DNA from: CAVUOA01 sp963742955
Lineage (GTDB): Bacteria > Bacteroidota > Ignavibacteria > Tepidaquicellales > OLB5
Assembly (NCBI GenBank): GCA_963742955.1
Contig: CAVUOA010000008.1
Span: forward strand, 682,001-746,000
Direction: 5' to 3'
Length of the DNA: 64,000 bases
Shown: one piece after another, positions 38,421 through 46,425 of the stretch
Numbering within the stretch: position 1 is the stretch's first letter
Layout: the number at the start of each line of letters is the position of its first letter
Notes under the pieces: model-generated
Database searches by the model: none
Seen by the model: only the letters and a program-made list of their open reading frames with translations
What the model was told of the DNA's origin: nothing
Program-made: the position numbers and the translations under genes

Positions 38421-38514
38421 GGTCCCGCCTGATTATTTAAGCGTCAGGTCCGTTAACAAAATACATCTTGAAATTATGCAAAAGGACCTGACGCAGTCTT
38501 AAATTCCGGAAATT

Positions 38515-38536
38515 TTGTTGGTGACAACACCAACAA
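38515..38536. repeat. TTGTTGGTG hairpin
   Basis: A perfect 9-bp stem (TTGTTGGTG with CACCAACAA) around the loop ACAA. Confidence 0.6.
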
Positions 38537-38558
38537 CGGGGGAAAAATGGTTTAACCC

Positions 38559-38589
38559 TTTGTTTATCTTTGTGCGCTTTGTGTTGAAA
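38559..38589. repeat. Solo copy of the CAACACAAAG terminal repeat
   Basis: Read on the minus strand it begins TTTCAACACAAAG and continues CGCACAAAGATAAACAAA, matching both inverted repeats around the GxxExxY gene (41722-41755 and 42162-42195). Confidence 0.65.
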
Positions 38590-38616
38590 TTTCTTAGACA
38601 CTCGCCGAGCGGCTCA

Positions 38617-39480
38617 TCAGACTAATTCCCTTTCCGCTTTCACAGGCTCTTCGGGATTGAATCTTATCAAAGCCAGTTCCTTGCCTTCATATGCGGCAGA
38701 AAGACATATTGTATTTCCTATTTTATCACGCCACGAACCTGTAATAGTTGATGATTCATGTATATGTCCGTGAAGCGTCAGCAGAGGCTGTCTCTTTTCA
38801 ATTAATTTACTTATTGCAATGCTCCCAACGTTAACATCAAGAGGAACACTATCAATAAATTTTCCTGCCAGCGGCGCTGCATCGAGATTTGTTTTGTATG
38901 GCGGTGAGTGAAAAAGAAAAATCGCACTGCTTAGGTCATCACTGTTGGTTAATAACTCAAGGTCATCTTTAATTGTGCTGTATTTCAATTCTCGCGCAGG
39001 AACAGGCACGGTAAAAATTCCGTCTTCGGGAGAAATGCACCCGGGGTCAACATAGCGCGATACATCATACCGCTCCCAGTCCTTTAACCTGAACGGAGTA
39101 GGGGGAACATAAGCGTAACCGTAAACAGTATGTTTTCCGAAAGCAGCTTTCCTGAGGTTAATATATTCCCAGACCCCCGCCTGTTCACCTTCAATAAACT
39201 TCGGCTCGACGAATTTCCCGTCATCGTTACCCGGGATTAAAAACACTCTCGGGTAAGATTTACCGAGCCGGTCTCTAAGCTTCAAAAAGCCGGGAAAGAA
39301 GAACCCGTCAATGAAATCTTCATATGCATCAGAGATTGACTGCTTCAGCACAAGCGCAGACGGCATTACATCACCGCCGATAAATACCGCTTCGGGCTTT
39401 TCGGATAAAATTAAATCAAACAGTTTCTCAAACCTGTCAGTGTGCCCGTGCAAATCCGATACAAAAAAACATACAGCCAT
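38617..39480 (-). CDS. Calcineurin-like metallophosphoesterase
   Basis: A protein of about 287 residues with all metallophosphoesterase blocks in order: FFVSDLHGHTDRF, VFIGGDVMPS, LIPGNDDGKF, FLFHSPPYKTNLD and LTLHGHIHES. These supply the binuclear metal site. The substrate is unknown (phosphodiester or nucleotide). I choose the ATG at 39480 rather than a TTG two codons upstream, because that TTG is the end of a TATATTTG -7 box. The start codon is therefore only 3 nt after the promoter element, implying a leaderless message. No partner gene lies on the same strand nearby. Confidence 0.88.
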   Translation of the reverse strand: MAVCFFVSDLHGHTDRFEKLFDLILSEKPEAVFIGGDVMPSALVLKQSISDAYEDFIDGFFFPGFLKLRDRLGKSYPRVFLIPGNDDGKFVEPKFIEGEQAGVWEYINLRKAAFGKHTVYGYAYVPPTPFRLKDWERYDVSRYVDPGCISPEDGIFTVPVPARELKYSTIKDDLELLTNSDDLSSAIFLFHSPPYKTNLDAAPLAGKFIDSVPLDVNVGSIAISKLIEKRQPLLTLHGHIHESSTITGSWRDKIGNTICLSAAYEGKELALIRFNPEEPVKAERELV

Positions 39481-39483
39481 ATG

Positions 39484-39491
39484 CAAATATA
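39484..39491 (-). promoter_or_regulatory. -7 box giving a leaderless phosphoesterase mRNA
   Basis: TATATTTG on the minus strand ends 3 nt before the ATG at 39480. Confidence 0.45.
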
Positions 39492-39537
39492 ACGATGTAT
39501 TAAAAAAGATAAGAGGAAGAAAAATATATTAAGTCCT

Positions 39538-39656
39538 CTCCCCATCCCTCTCCTTAAAGGAGAGGGATGTTGTTTGTCATGCTGAGCTCCCGCCTGCTAA
39601 AGACAAATATTTCAGCATCTGAAATGTGAGACCCTGATACGAGTTCAGGGTGACAA
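39538..39656. repeat. Two fused dispersed repeats
   Basis: CCCATCCCTCTCC with GGAGAGGGATG (hairpin near 39541-39567) is followed by a GTCATGCTGAG...TTTCAGCATCTGAAAT...CCCTGATACGAGTTCAGGGTGACA element (39577-39655) of a type I know from many Bacteroidota and related assemblies. Confidence 0.6.
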
Positions 39657-39667
39657 TATTAAATACA

Positions 39668-39698
39668 TTGAAAGACAAGCATATTAAGGGTATTTTAG
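39668..39698 (+). promoter_or_regulatory. der promoter, TTG-N20-TATTTTAG
   Basis: TTG at 39668-39670, a 20-nt spacer, and TATTTTAG at 39691-39698 (one mismatch to TAnnTTTG), 20 nt before the der ATG. Confidence 0.45.
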
Positions 39699-39717
39699 CA
39701 AATTTCATTTTTCAAGT

Positions 39718-41106
39718 ATGTCCAATAAAATAGCAGCAATAATAGGGCGCCCAAATGTGGGGAAATCAACGCTTTTTAACCGTTTAATCGGCAGAAAAAC
39801 GGCTATCGTGCATGATACGCCGGGCGTAACGCGTGACCGCAACTACGGCGAAGCAGAGTGGAACGGAAAAACTTTCTTCCTTATTGATACCGGCGGATTT
39901 GTGCCTAACAGCGATGATAAGTTTGAAGCTGCTATCAGAGAACAGGTGAAAATATCTATTGATGAAGCTGATGTAGTTTTGTTTGTAGTTGACGCCCAAA
40001 CCGGTATAACTCCGCTTGATTTAGAGCTTGCCAAAATACTGAGGAAGGAACTGGACAAAAAACAAAACTCAGAGAAAAAGGTTATTCTGACTGCAAATAA
40101 GGTAGATACAACAGCAAACGAAGCAAATCTTTCTGATTTCTACAGGCTGGGGCTCGGAGAACCGTTTGATATTTCCGCAATTGTTGGGAGAAAATCCGGT
40201 GACCTGCTTGATATAATAACGGAATCTATCGGCGATTCGGAGATACCCCGCCAATCAGAAGACACCTGCAGATTTGCAGTTATAGGAAAACCTAATGTCG
40301 GTAAATCATCTATAGTAAATGCCATCACGCAAACCAACCGCAATATTGTAACCGATATTCCCGGCACTACAAGAGATTCAATAGATACAACAATAAAATT
40401 CTACGGCCGGGAAATTGTGTTAATAGATACCGCGGGATTAAGGAAGAAAAGCAAAATCCGCAAAGCCGAAAGCCTCGAGTTTTATTCCGCAATAAGAACA
40501 CAGAAAAGCATTGAACGATGCGATACCGCTATTATTATAATCGATGCAATGGCAATCGTAAGTAAGCTGGAAAAATCATCCGATTATGAGCTTGCAACGT
40601 TTAAGCTCGGAAGAGAAGATACTGAAATTGTTGCCCAGGCTGCACGAATGAAAAAGGGAATACTGATTGTTATTAACAAATGGGATTTAGTCGAGAAGAA
40701 GAGCGATACAACAAAATTATTCGAAAAGAAAATCAGGGAACACCTTATAACGCTGAATTATATTCCGTTTCTGTTTGTATCGGCTCTTACCAAACAGCGC
40801 ATTTCAAAAATTCTGGAAGCAGCTTTAAAGGTAAATGACGAACGGGCAAAATCGGTTAAAACAAGCTCGCTTAATGACAGGCTGCTGGAGATTATTAAAA
40901 GCTCGCCGCCGCACTCCAAACACCATAAAGAAATAAAAATAAATTATATAACTCAGCTTAAAACTTCACCGCCGGTTATTGGATTTTTCGCAAACCTGCC
41001 GTCTGAAATTGAGGATAATTATAAAAGATTTCTTGAGGGTAAGATAAGGGAAAAATTCGGCTTTGAAGGCGTGCCGCTGACACTGGTATTTAAGAAGAAA
41101 AATTGA
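39718..41106 (+). CDS. der: Ribosome biogenesis GTPase Der (EngA)
   Basis: A 462-residue protein with two tandem GTPase domains and a C-terminal KH-like domain. The first domain has GRPNVGKSTLFNRL (G1), DTPGVTRDR (G2), DTGG (G3) and TANKVD (G4). The second has GKPNVGKSSIVNAI, DIPGTTRDSIDT, DTAGLRKKSKIRK and VINKWDLV. It acts in 50S subunit assembly. The second G3-G4 region contains an insertion (DAMAIVSKLEKSSDYEL then ATFKLGREDTE) slightly longer than usual. The frame is intact. It is monocistronic; repeats follow. Confidence 0.95.
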   Translation: MSNKIAAIIGRPNVGKSTLFNRLIGRKTAIVHDTPGVTRDRNYGEAEWNGKTFFLIDTGGFVPNSDDKFEAAIREQVKISIDEADVVLFVVDAQTGITPLDLELAKILRKELDKKQNSEKKVILTANKVDTTANEANLSDFYRLGLGEPFDISAIVGRKSGDLLDIITESIGDSEIPRQSEDTCRFAVIGKPNVGKSSIVNAITQTNRNIVTDIPGTTRDSIDTTIKFYGREIVLIDTAGLRKKSKIRKAESLEFYSAIRTQKSIERCDTAIIIIDAMAIVSKLEKSSDYELATFKLGREDTEIVAQAARMKKGILIVINKWDLVEKKSDTTKLFEKKIREHLITLNYIPFLFVSALTKQRISKILEAALKVNDERAKSVKTSSLNDRLLEIIKSSPPHSKHHKEIKINYITQLKTSPPVIGFFANLPSEIEDNYKRFLEGKIREKFGFEGVPLTLVFKKKN

Positions 41107-41114
41107 ATATCGGG

Positions 41115-41235
41115 TCATTGCAAGGACCCCGAGCACTCGGGGGACGAAGCAATCCCAAGCATATTTATTTAATTTTAATCTAACAAAATTATTATGGGTT
41201 CCCCGCTGGAGTTTACCCCGTACTTGATACGGGGC
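41115..41235. repeat. Dispersed repeats CATTGCAAGGACCCC...GACGAAGCAATCCC and CCCCGTACTTGATACGGGG
   Basis: Two palindromic repeat types between der and the TPM gene. The first has the widely distributed GTCATTGC/GCAATCC form; the second, CCCCGTACTTGATACGGGG, is a 7-8-bp hairpin. Confidence 0.6.
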
Positions 41236-41249
41236 GGGGATAACGGAAT

Positions 41250-41705
41250 TTAATTCACCACCACTTCATCCGGCAGTTCGTTCACATCATCAGCAGCGCG
41301 CGGGAATTCCACAGATAGCACTTCACCCATTTTTTCAACAATGTGCAGTATTCCATTCAGGAAATTTCCCTGTGAAAACTCATCTTTCAGCCTAACTTCA
41401 AAGCCGTTCCATGTCTCATCAGGAATTTTGGCGTAAATACCGTCATCAGCTAAAACATCATAAAATTTCTCTCCGAAAATAATGAATATCAGTATCCCGG
41501 TTTTATCTTTGGTATTAGCCATTCCGAGCTTTTCGAAATCTTTAACAGCAAGCTCATGCGGTTTATATAACTTTTCCCAGAAGCTGCGTTTCTCACGCAG
41601 GCTCAGACGTATTTCACCGCTGGTAGTTTTCTCAACAGCCGAAACCTCATCTTTAATTTTATTGAGGTCTTCTTCAGTTAAATATTTAGTTAACCACTCT
41701 TTCAT
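41250..41705 (-). CDS. TPM-domain protein, cytoplasmic type
   Basis: A 151-residue protein of the TPM (Psb32/DUF477) family. The domain runs from VEKTTSGEIRLSLREKR (the conserved start SGEIR) through KDKTGILIFIIFGEKFYDVLADDGIYAKI to NFLNGILHIVEKMGEVL. It has no signal peptide, unlike its upstream partner at 42201-42977. Such pairs (often with lemA) form a conserved cluster in Bacteroidota. Here the pair is split by a GxxExxY gene flanked by inverted repeats. The molecular role is unclear. Confidence 0.82.
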   Translation of the reverse strand: MKEWLTKYLTEEDLNKIKDEVSAVEKTTSGEIRLSLREKRSFWEKLYKPHELAVKDFEKLGMANTKDKTGILIFIIFGEKFYDVLADDGIYAKIPDETWNGFEVRLKDEFSQGNFLNGILHIVEKMGEVLSVEFPRAADDVNELPDEVVVN

Positions 41706-41721
41706 ATTTTCATTTTATTAA

Positions 41722-41755
41722 TTTCAACACAAAGTTACAAAGATAACAAAGTTTC
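41722..41755. repeat. Left inverted repeat of the GxxExxY element
   Basis: Begins TTTCAACACAAAGTTACAAA. Over the first 30 positions it matches the reverse complement of 42162-42195 with about three differences. Confidence 0.75.
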
Positions 41756-41763
41756 AATTTTAC

Positions 41764-42159
41764 TTATCCCCAAACAATCCTTTCAATTCCATTTTTCATT
41801 AATACAACATTAAAATTTAACAATAAACCCAGCCATTTTTCTGATAACTTCAAATATGTTTTTAATTTTGCCTTAAAAATGTTTGGAATTTCGTCCACCG
41901 CCTTAAGTTCAACAATAACTAAATTTTCAACTAAAATATCTAATCTGTAAGCATTGGGAATTCTTATGTCTTTATAGACTAAGGGTAATTCCGGCTGCCT
42001 TTGATAATTTATGCCTGCTTTCGATAATTCATAACATAAACAGGTTTCATAGGCTGACTCAATGAGGCCGGGTCCTAAATTTTTATGAACTTCTATAGCA
42101 CATCCAATAATTATTTTTGATAAATCGTCACATTTGGTTTTAATTTCATCTGTAAACAT
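41764..42159 (-). CDS. GxxExxY protein (PD-(D/E)XK-like)
   Basis: A 131-residue protein of the GxxExxY family: IIIGCAIEVHKNLGPGLIESAYETCL contains the eponymous GLIESAY, and DILVENLVIVELKAVDEI gives a D...ELK nuclease-like core, followed by FKAKLKTYLKLSEKWLGLLLNFNVVLMKNGIERIV. The fold is related to PD-(D/E)XK nucleases, but no activity is established for the family. The gene is AT-rich. It lies between about 30-nt inverted repeats and interrupts a TPM gene pair, so it is probably an inserted unit. No transposase is included. Confidence 0.88.
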   Translation of the reverse strand: MFTDEIKTKCDDLSKIIIGCAIEVHKNLGPGLIESAYETCLCYELSKAGINYQRQPELPLVYKDIRIPNAYRLDILVENLVIVELKAVDEIPNIFKAKLKTYLKLSEKWLGLLLNFNVVLMKNGIERIVWG

Positions 42160-42161
42160 AT

Positions 42162-42195
42162 TTATCTTTGTTTACTTTGTCACTTTGTGTTGAAA
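42162..42195. repeat. Right inverted repeat of the GxxExxY element
   Basis: Ends CTTTGTGTTGAAA, the complement of the left end. It lies 5 nt before the TPM stop codon at 42201. Confidence 0.75.
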
Positions 42196-42200
42196 AAAAT

Positions 42201-42977
42201 TTACCAACTGCCGCTGGCGCCGCCGCCGCCGAAGGAGCCGCCTCCGCCGGAGAATCCTCCGAACGAACTGCCGCTTGACCATGAACTTCCGCTGCCGCTC
42301 CCCCATCCGCCGGAATTCCACCACCCGCTGTGCCTCGTTCCCCTGCCCCATCCGAAGATACGGCGAAGTATAGATGACACAAAGAAAACTCCGAAGAACA
42401 AAAATATAACAAGCACTAAAATCGGTACCCCGCAGCATCCTACACCAAAATCATTTTCTTTTTCTGCGTATTTTTTATCCTGTGTATATTCACCTTTGGT
42501 TGCCGAGATTATTGCATCAACACCCGCATCGATTCCTTCGTAATATTTGCCCTGCTTGAAATTCGGCGTAATTTCTTTTCTTATTATTTGTCCCGCAAGC
42601 GCATCAGGCAGAGCGCCTTCAAGACCGTAGCCGACTTCAATTCTGAGCTTCCTGTCATCCTTCACAATAAAAAGCAGAACGCCGTTGTTTTTGCTCTTCT
42701 GCCCGATTCCGTTTTTCTCCGCAATATCATAAGAGGTTTCTTCCAGCGATTCGCCGTTAAGTGATGATATCATATAGACAACAACCTGGCTGGAAGTTTC
42801 CTTATCGAAGTTGGAAAGCTTGGTTTCAAGCGCACTTGTCTGTGATGAAGTGAGTGTACCGGTTTGGTCTGTTACATATTGTTTTATCTTTGTACTTGGT
42901 GCAATACCCTCAGACCTTTGGGCAAACGAAGATATGCAAACCGAAAATATTATAAATAAAAATAAATACTTTTTCAC
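42201..42977 (-). CDS. Secreted TPM-domain protein with Gly/Ser-rich tail (YgcG-like)
   Basis: A 258-residue protein. A signal peptide (1-19, ending SFAQ) is followed by the TPM domain (about 30-165: VTDQTGTLTSSQ, SSQVVVYMISSLNGESLEE, NNGVLLFIVKDDRKLRIEVGYGLEG). One transmembrane helix (about 180-205) and a long Gly/Ser/Trp-rich end (GGGGSFGGGGASGSW) complete it. This layout is that of YgcG-type membrane proteins. The domain would be periplasmic and the glycine-rich tail cytoplasmic. Its partner TPM gene lies downstream beyond the inserted GxxExxY gene. Confidence 0.9.
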   Translation of the reverse strand: MKKYLFLFIIFSVCISSFAQRSEGIAPSTKIKQYVTDQTGTLTSSQTSALETKLSNFDKETSSQVVVYMISSLNGESLEETSYDIAEKNGIGQKSKNNGVLLFIVKDDRKLRIEVGYGLEGALPDALAGQIIRKEITPNFKQGKYYEGIDAGVDAIISATKGEYTQDKKYAEKENDFGVGCCGVPILVLVIFLFFGVFFVSSILRRIFGWGRGTRHSGWWNSGGWGSGSGSSWSSGSSFGGFSGGGGSFGGGGASGSW

Positions 42978-43063
42978 TGTAACTAATATGATTTCTATAA
43001 ATTTAGGAAATATTAACGGTTAAAAAAACAGAAAAGGTGATACAAAAATCCATGGTAAACCGG

Positions 43064-43102
43064 ATTCCCGCTTTCCTGCCTGCTGCAGGCAAGCGCGGGA
43101 AT
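43064..43102. repeat. ATTCCC...GGGAAT palindrome interrupted by a second palindrome
   Basis: ATTCCC and GGGAAT are here 27 nt apart instead of 8. The extra sequence contains CCTGCCTGCTGCAGGCAAG, itself palindromic and related to repeats near 25347 and 25413. It looks like one repeat nested in another. Confidence 0.55.
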
Positions 43103-43113
43103 GATAACGGGTT

Positions 43114-46100
43114 TTAATACTCATCCAAACTCTTAATCGTCAGCTCTTCGGGTTTGTATTTATAAAGTGACTGCACAAAAAGGCTTGCAATTTTAACATT
43201 ATTTATAAGCGGTATGTTGTAATCAATTGCTTTGCGCCTGATTACATAACCGTCTCTTTCGCTAACGCCGTCGATGGTAGTTTGCGAGTTAATTACCAGT
43301 TCAAATTTCTTCTGCTCAAGTAAGTTTAAAATATTAGGTGATTTCTTTTCGCTTATTTTGTGAACAAGTGAACAAGGTATGTTGTTATCGGATAGTAATT
43401 GATGTGTATTAGTAGTAGCAAAGATTTTATATCCCATATCTGCCAGCTTTCTTGCAGATGGCAGAAACTCAATCTTATCGGCTAAATCACCCAGTGTAAG
43501 CAGAATATTTTTACCGGGCAAGCGGAAACCTGTTGAGAGCATTGATTTCAGGAACGCCTCTTCAAGCGAATCACCAAAGCAGGCAACCTCACCGGTTGAT
43601 GACATTTCAACGCCGAGAATCGGGTCAGCGCCGCTTAAGCGCGAGAATGAGAACTGGGGAGCTTTAACGCAGATATGGTCAAGGTCAAGTGTTTTGTAGC
43701 TGCCCTTTATGTTTTTTCCGAGAATTGCCTTAACGGCAAACTCAATAAAATTGTAACCTGTTGCTTTGGAAACAAACGGGAACGAACGGCTTGCGCGGAG
43801 GTTGAACTCAATTACTTTTACTGCGTTGTTCTTCGCAAGAAACTGGATATTAAACGGTCCTGTAATGTTTAATTCCCTCAGCACTGCTTTTGTGATGCGC
43901 TTAATCTGGTGTGCAGTTTCAAAATATAATTTCTGCGGCGGTATTGCAAGCGTAGCATCACCGGAATGCACGCCTGCATTTTCAACGTGCTCGGTGATTG
44001 CGTATATAATCAAATCACCGTTTTGCGCAACGCCGTCAAGCTCAATTTCCTTTGCGCCTTCTTCAAATTTCGAAATAACAACCTTATGCTCTTTGGATAT
44101 GTGAACATTCTTTTTAAGATATGCTTCAAGCTCTTTTTCATTGTGGCATACTTTCATTGCCGTGCCGGAAAGAACATATGAAGGACGGAGCAGCACTGGG
44201 TAACCGATTTGCAGTGAGAACGCCCTGGCTTTTTCAACCGATGAAAGCTCCTGCCACAAAGGCTGTTCTATTTTAAGCTTGTCGAGGATTGTAGAAAACT
44301 TATTCCTGTCCTCGCACTTATCAATAGAAAGCGGCGAAGTGCCCAGCACGCGGACTTTAGCACGGTGAAGCTTCATTGCGAGGTTATTGGGAATCTGCCC
44401 GCCCATGGAAAGTATTACACCGAGCGGTTTTTCATATTCGTAAATATCCAGCACACGCTCAAGGCTCAGCTCTTCGAAATAAAGCTTATCGCAAATGTCA
44501 TAATCGGTGCTTACTGTTTCAGGATTGAAGTTAACCATGACCACTTTATAGCCAAGCCCGCGTAAAAACTTTGCAGTTGTTACACAGCACCAGTCAAACT
44601 CAACCGATGAGCCTATTTTATAAGCGCCTGAGCCGAGTATCATAATTTTTTTCTTATCGATGCCTTTGGTTTCCTTTATATCAGATGTATCGCCGTGATA
44701 GGTAGAATAAAGATAATTTGTTTCAGCGGGATATTCCGCCGCAAGCGTATCAATTTGTTTGAATGACGGGAATATTTTCAATTTCTTTCTAAGCTTGCGG
44801 ATGAAATCTTCAGAAGTATTGGTAAGAAGCGAAATCTGCTTATCCGAATATCCAAGCTGTTTTGCATCTCTGAGGAATTCAGCAGTGATATTTTCTTTTT
44901 TAATCCTGGTTTGTCTGAACTCGTTAATATTTTTCAGCTGGTACAAAAACCATTTATCGATTTTTGACATTTTGTAAATATCATCAACCGTATACCCGTG
45001 CCGGAAAGCCCGCGAAATTGCAAACAAACGGCGCGGGGTTGGGATTTCTATATCTTCTTTAATTGTTTCGGTTCTGGATTTGTTAAGCACAAGACCGTAC
45101 TTACCGACCTGAAGCATGCGGATTGCTTTTTGAAGAACTTCGGGAAAGCTTCTGCCGATTGCCATTACCTCGCCGACACTTTTCATTTTGCTGCCGATTT
45201 CTTCTTCAACACCGGGGAACTTTGATAAATCCCAGCGTGGAATCTTCAGCGCAACATAATCAAGCGCAGGCTCAAAACACGAATATGTTTTTTGAGTGAT
45301 GGAGTTTTTTAATTCTGTTAGCCTGTACCCCAGCGCAAGCTTTGCAGCAATGTAAGCAAGCGGATAGCCTGTAACTTTTGATGCAAGCGCGGATGAACGT
45401 GAGAGCCTTGCATTAACTTCAATCACGCGGTAATCAAGCGTAAACGGATTCAATGCAAATTGGATGTTGCATTCACCTACAATTTTAAAATGCCGTATTG
45501 TTTTAATCGATATATCACGCAGCATTTGGTATTCAGCATTGGAAAGTGTTTGTGACGGTGCTATAACAATACTTTCGCCGGTATGAACACCGAGAGGGTC
45601 AAAGTTTTCCATGTTGCAGACCGTGATGCAGTTATCAATTGAATCGCGCACGACTTCATATTCGATTTCTTTCCACCCGCGGAGGTCTTCTTCTATTAGT
45701 ACCTGCGGTGAATATGCAAATGCTGCTTTAAGCGCTTTGCGGAGTTCTTTTTCATTTCTGCTGAAGCCTGAGCCTAATCCGCCAAGAGCAAATCCCGCTC
45801 TGATAATCACCGGATAACCAATTGATTTTGCTGCTTTTAGACCCTGCTGAACACTTGTTACCGCTTTACTTTTCGGAGTTTTGACATCAAGAGTTTTAAG
45901 CTCTTTTACAAATAATTCCCTGTCTTCGGTTTTATTAATTGAATCAACCGCAGTGCCGAGAACTTTTACTTTATATTTTTTCAGAACTCCGGAACGTGAA
46001 AGTTCAAGTCCGCAGTTAAGCGCAGTTTGCCCGCCGAAGCCAAGCAATATTGCTTCAGGTCTTTCTTTCTTAATTATTCTTTCAACAAAAAACGGATTTA

Positions 46101-46382
46101 CGGGGAGCAGGTAAACTTTATCGGCAAGATTTATATCGGTTTGAACGGTGGCAATGTTTGGGTTAACAAGTATTATAAACTTGCCTTCTTCTTTTAATGC
46201 TTTAATTGCCTGTGAGCCGGAGTAATCAAATTCCCCCGCCTCGCCGATTTTCAGAGCGCCGGAGCCTAAAATAAGAAGCCTCTCCCCAACCCTCCCCGAA
46301 GGAAGGGAGAAGATGCATCACCCCTGCCCTTTCTGAAGGAGAGGGAGCCGTCAATACTTTTTTGTATTTTTGTTTTTTTCAT
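43114..46382 (-). CDS. carB: Carbamoyl-phosphate synthase large subunit, 5' end disrupted by a palindromic repeat
   Basis: About 1,080 codons. The uninterrupted frame (43114-46047 and further upstream in the same frame) includes the first ATP-grasp half (IEEDLRGWKEIEYEVVRD, ENFDPLGVHTGESIVIAPSQ), the oligomerisation domain, the second half (ILGSGAYKIGSSVEFDWCCV, KFEEGAKEIELDGVAQ) and the MGS-like allosteric domain at the C-terminus. Upstream the frame continues through LLILGSGALKIGEAGEFDYSG, the normal start of CarB. The likely ATG (46380-46382, MKKTKIQK) is in another frame; between the two lies about 75 nt of palindromic repeat (46277-46351). Either the repeat truly breaks the gene, or one further indel hides an in-frame insertion. 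carA lies immediately upstream. Confidence 0.9.
46277..46351. repeat. Palindromic repeat inside the 5' coding end of carB
   Basis: Contains CTCCCCAACCCTCCCCGAAGG...GGGAG and CCTGCCCTTTCTGAAGGAGAGGG-like arms, of the CCCTCC/GGAGGG family seen near 17008. It falls between codon about 10 (MKKTKIQK) and the first conserved residues LLILGSGA. Confidence 0.65.
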
Positions 46383-46395
46383 TGAAAATTTTCCT

Positions 46396-46416
46396 TCCTC
46401 CCCTTCGGGGAGGACA
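46396..46416. repeat. CCTCCCCTTCGGGGAGG hairpin in the carA-carB junction
   Basis: An 8-bp stem directly between the carA stop and the carB ATG; a member of the same repeat family as the insertion in carB. Confidence 0.65.
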
Positions 46417-46425
46417 GGCGGGGCT

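Larger units (their letters stand above)
38269..38616. repeat. Repeat-filled spacer after the PEP-binding genes
   Basis: No gene is seen. It contains two nested pairs of CAGGTC inverted repeats (38332-38493), a TTGTTGGTG-ACAA-CACCAACAA hairpin (38515-38536) and a solo copy of the CAACACAAAG terminal repeat (38559-38589). Confidence 0.7.

Noticed and set aside
42187..42543. Proline-rich plus-strand frame
   Set aside because: It is the antisense of the glycine/serine-rich tail of the TPM protein.
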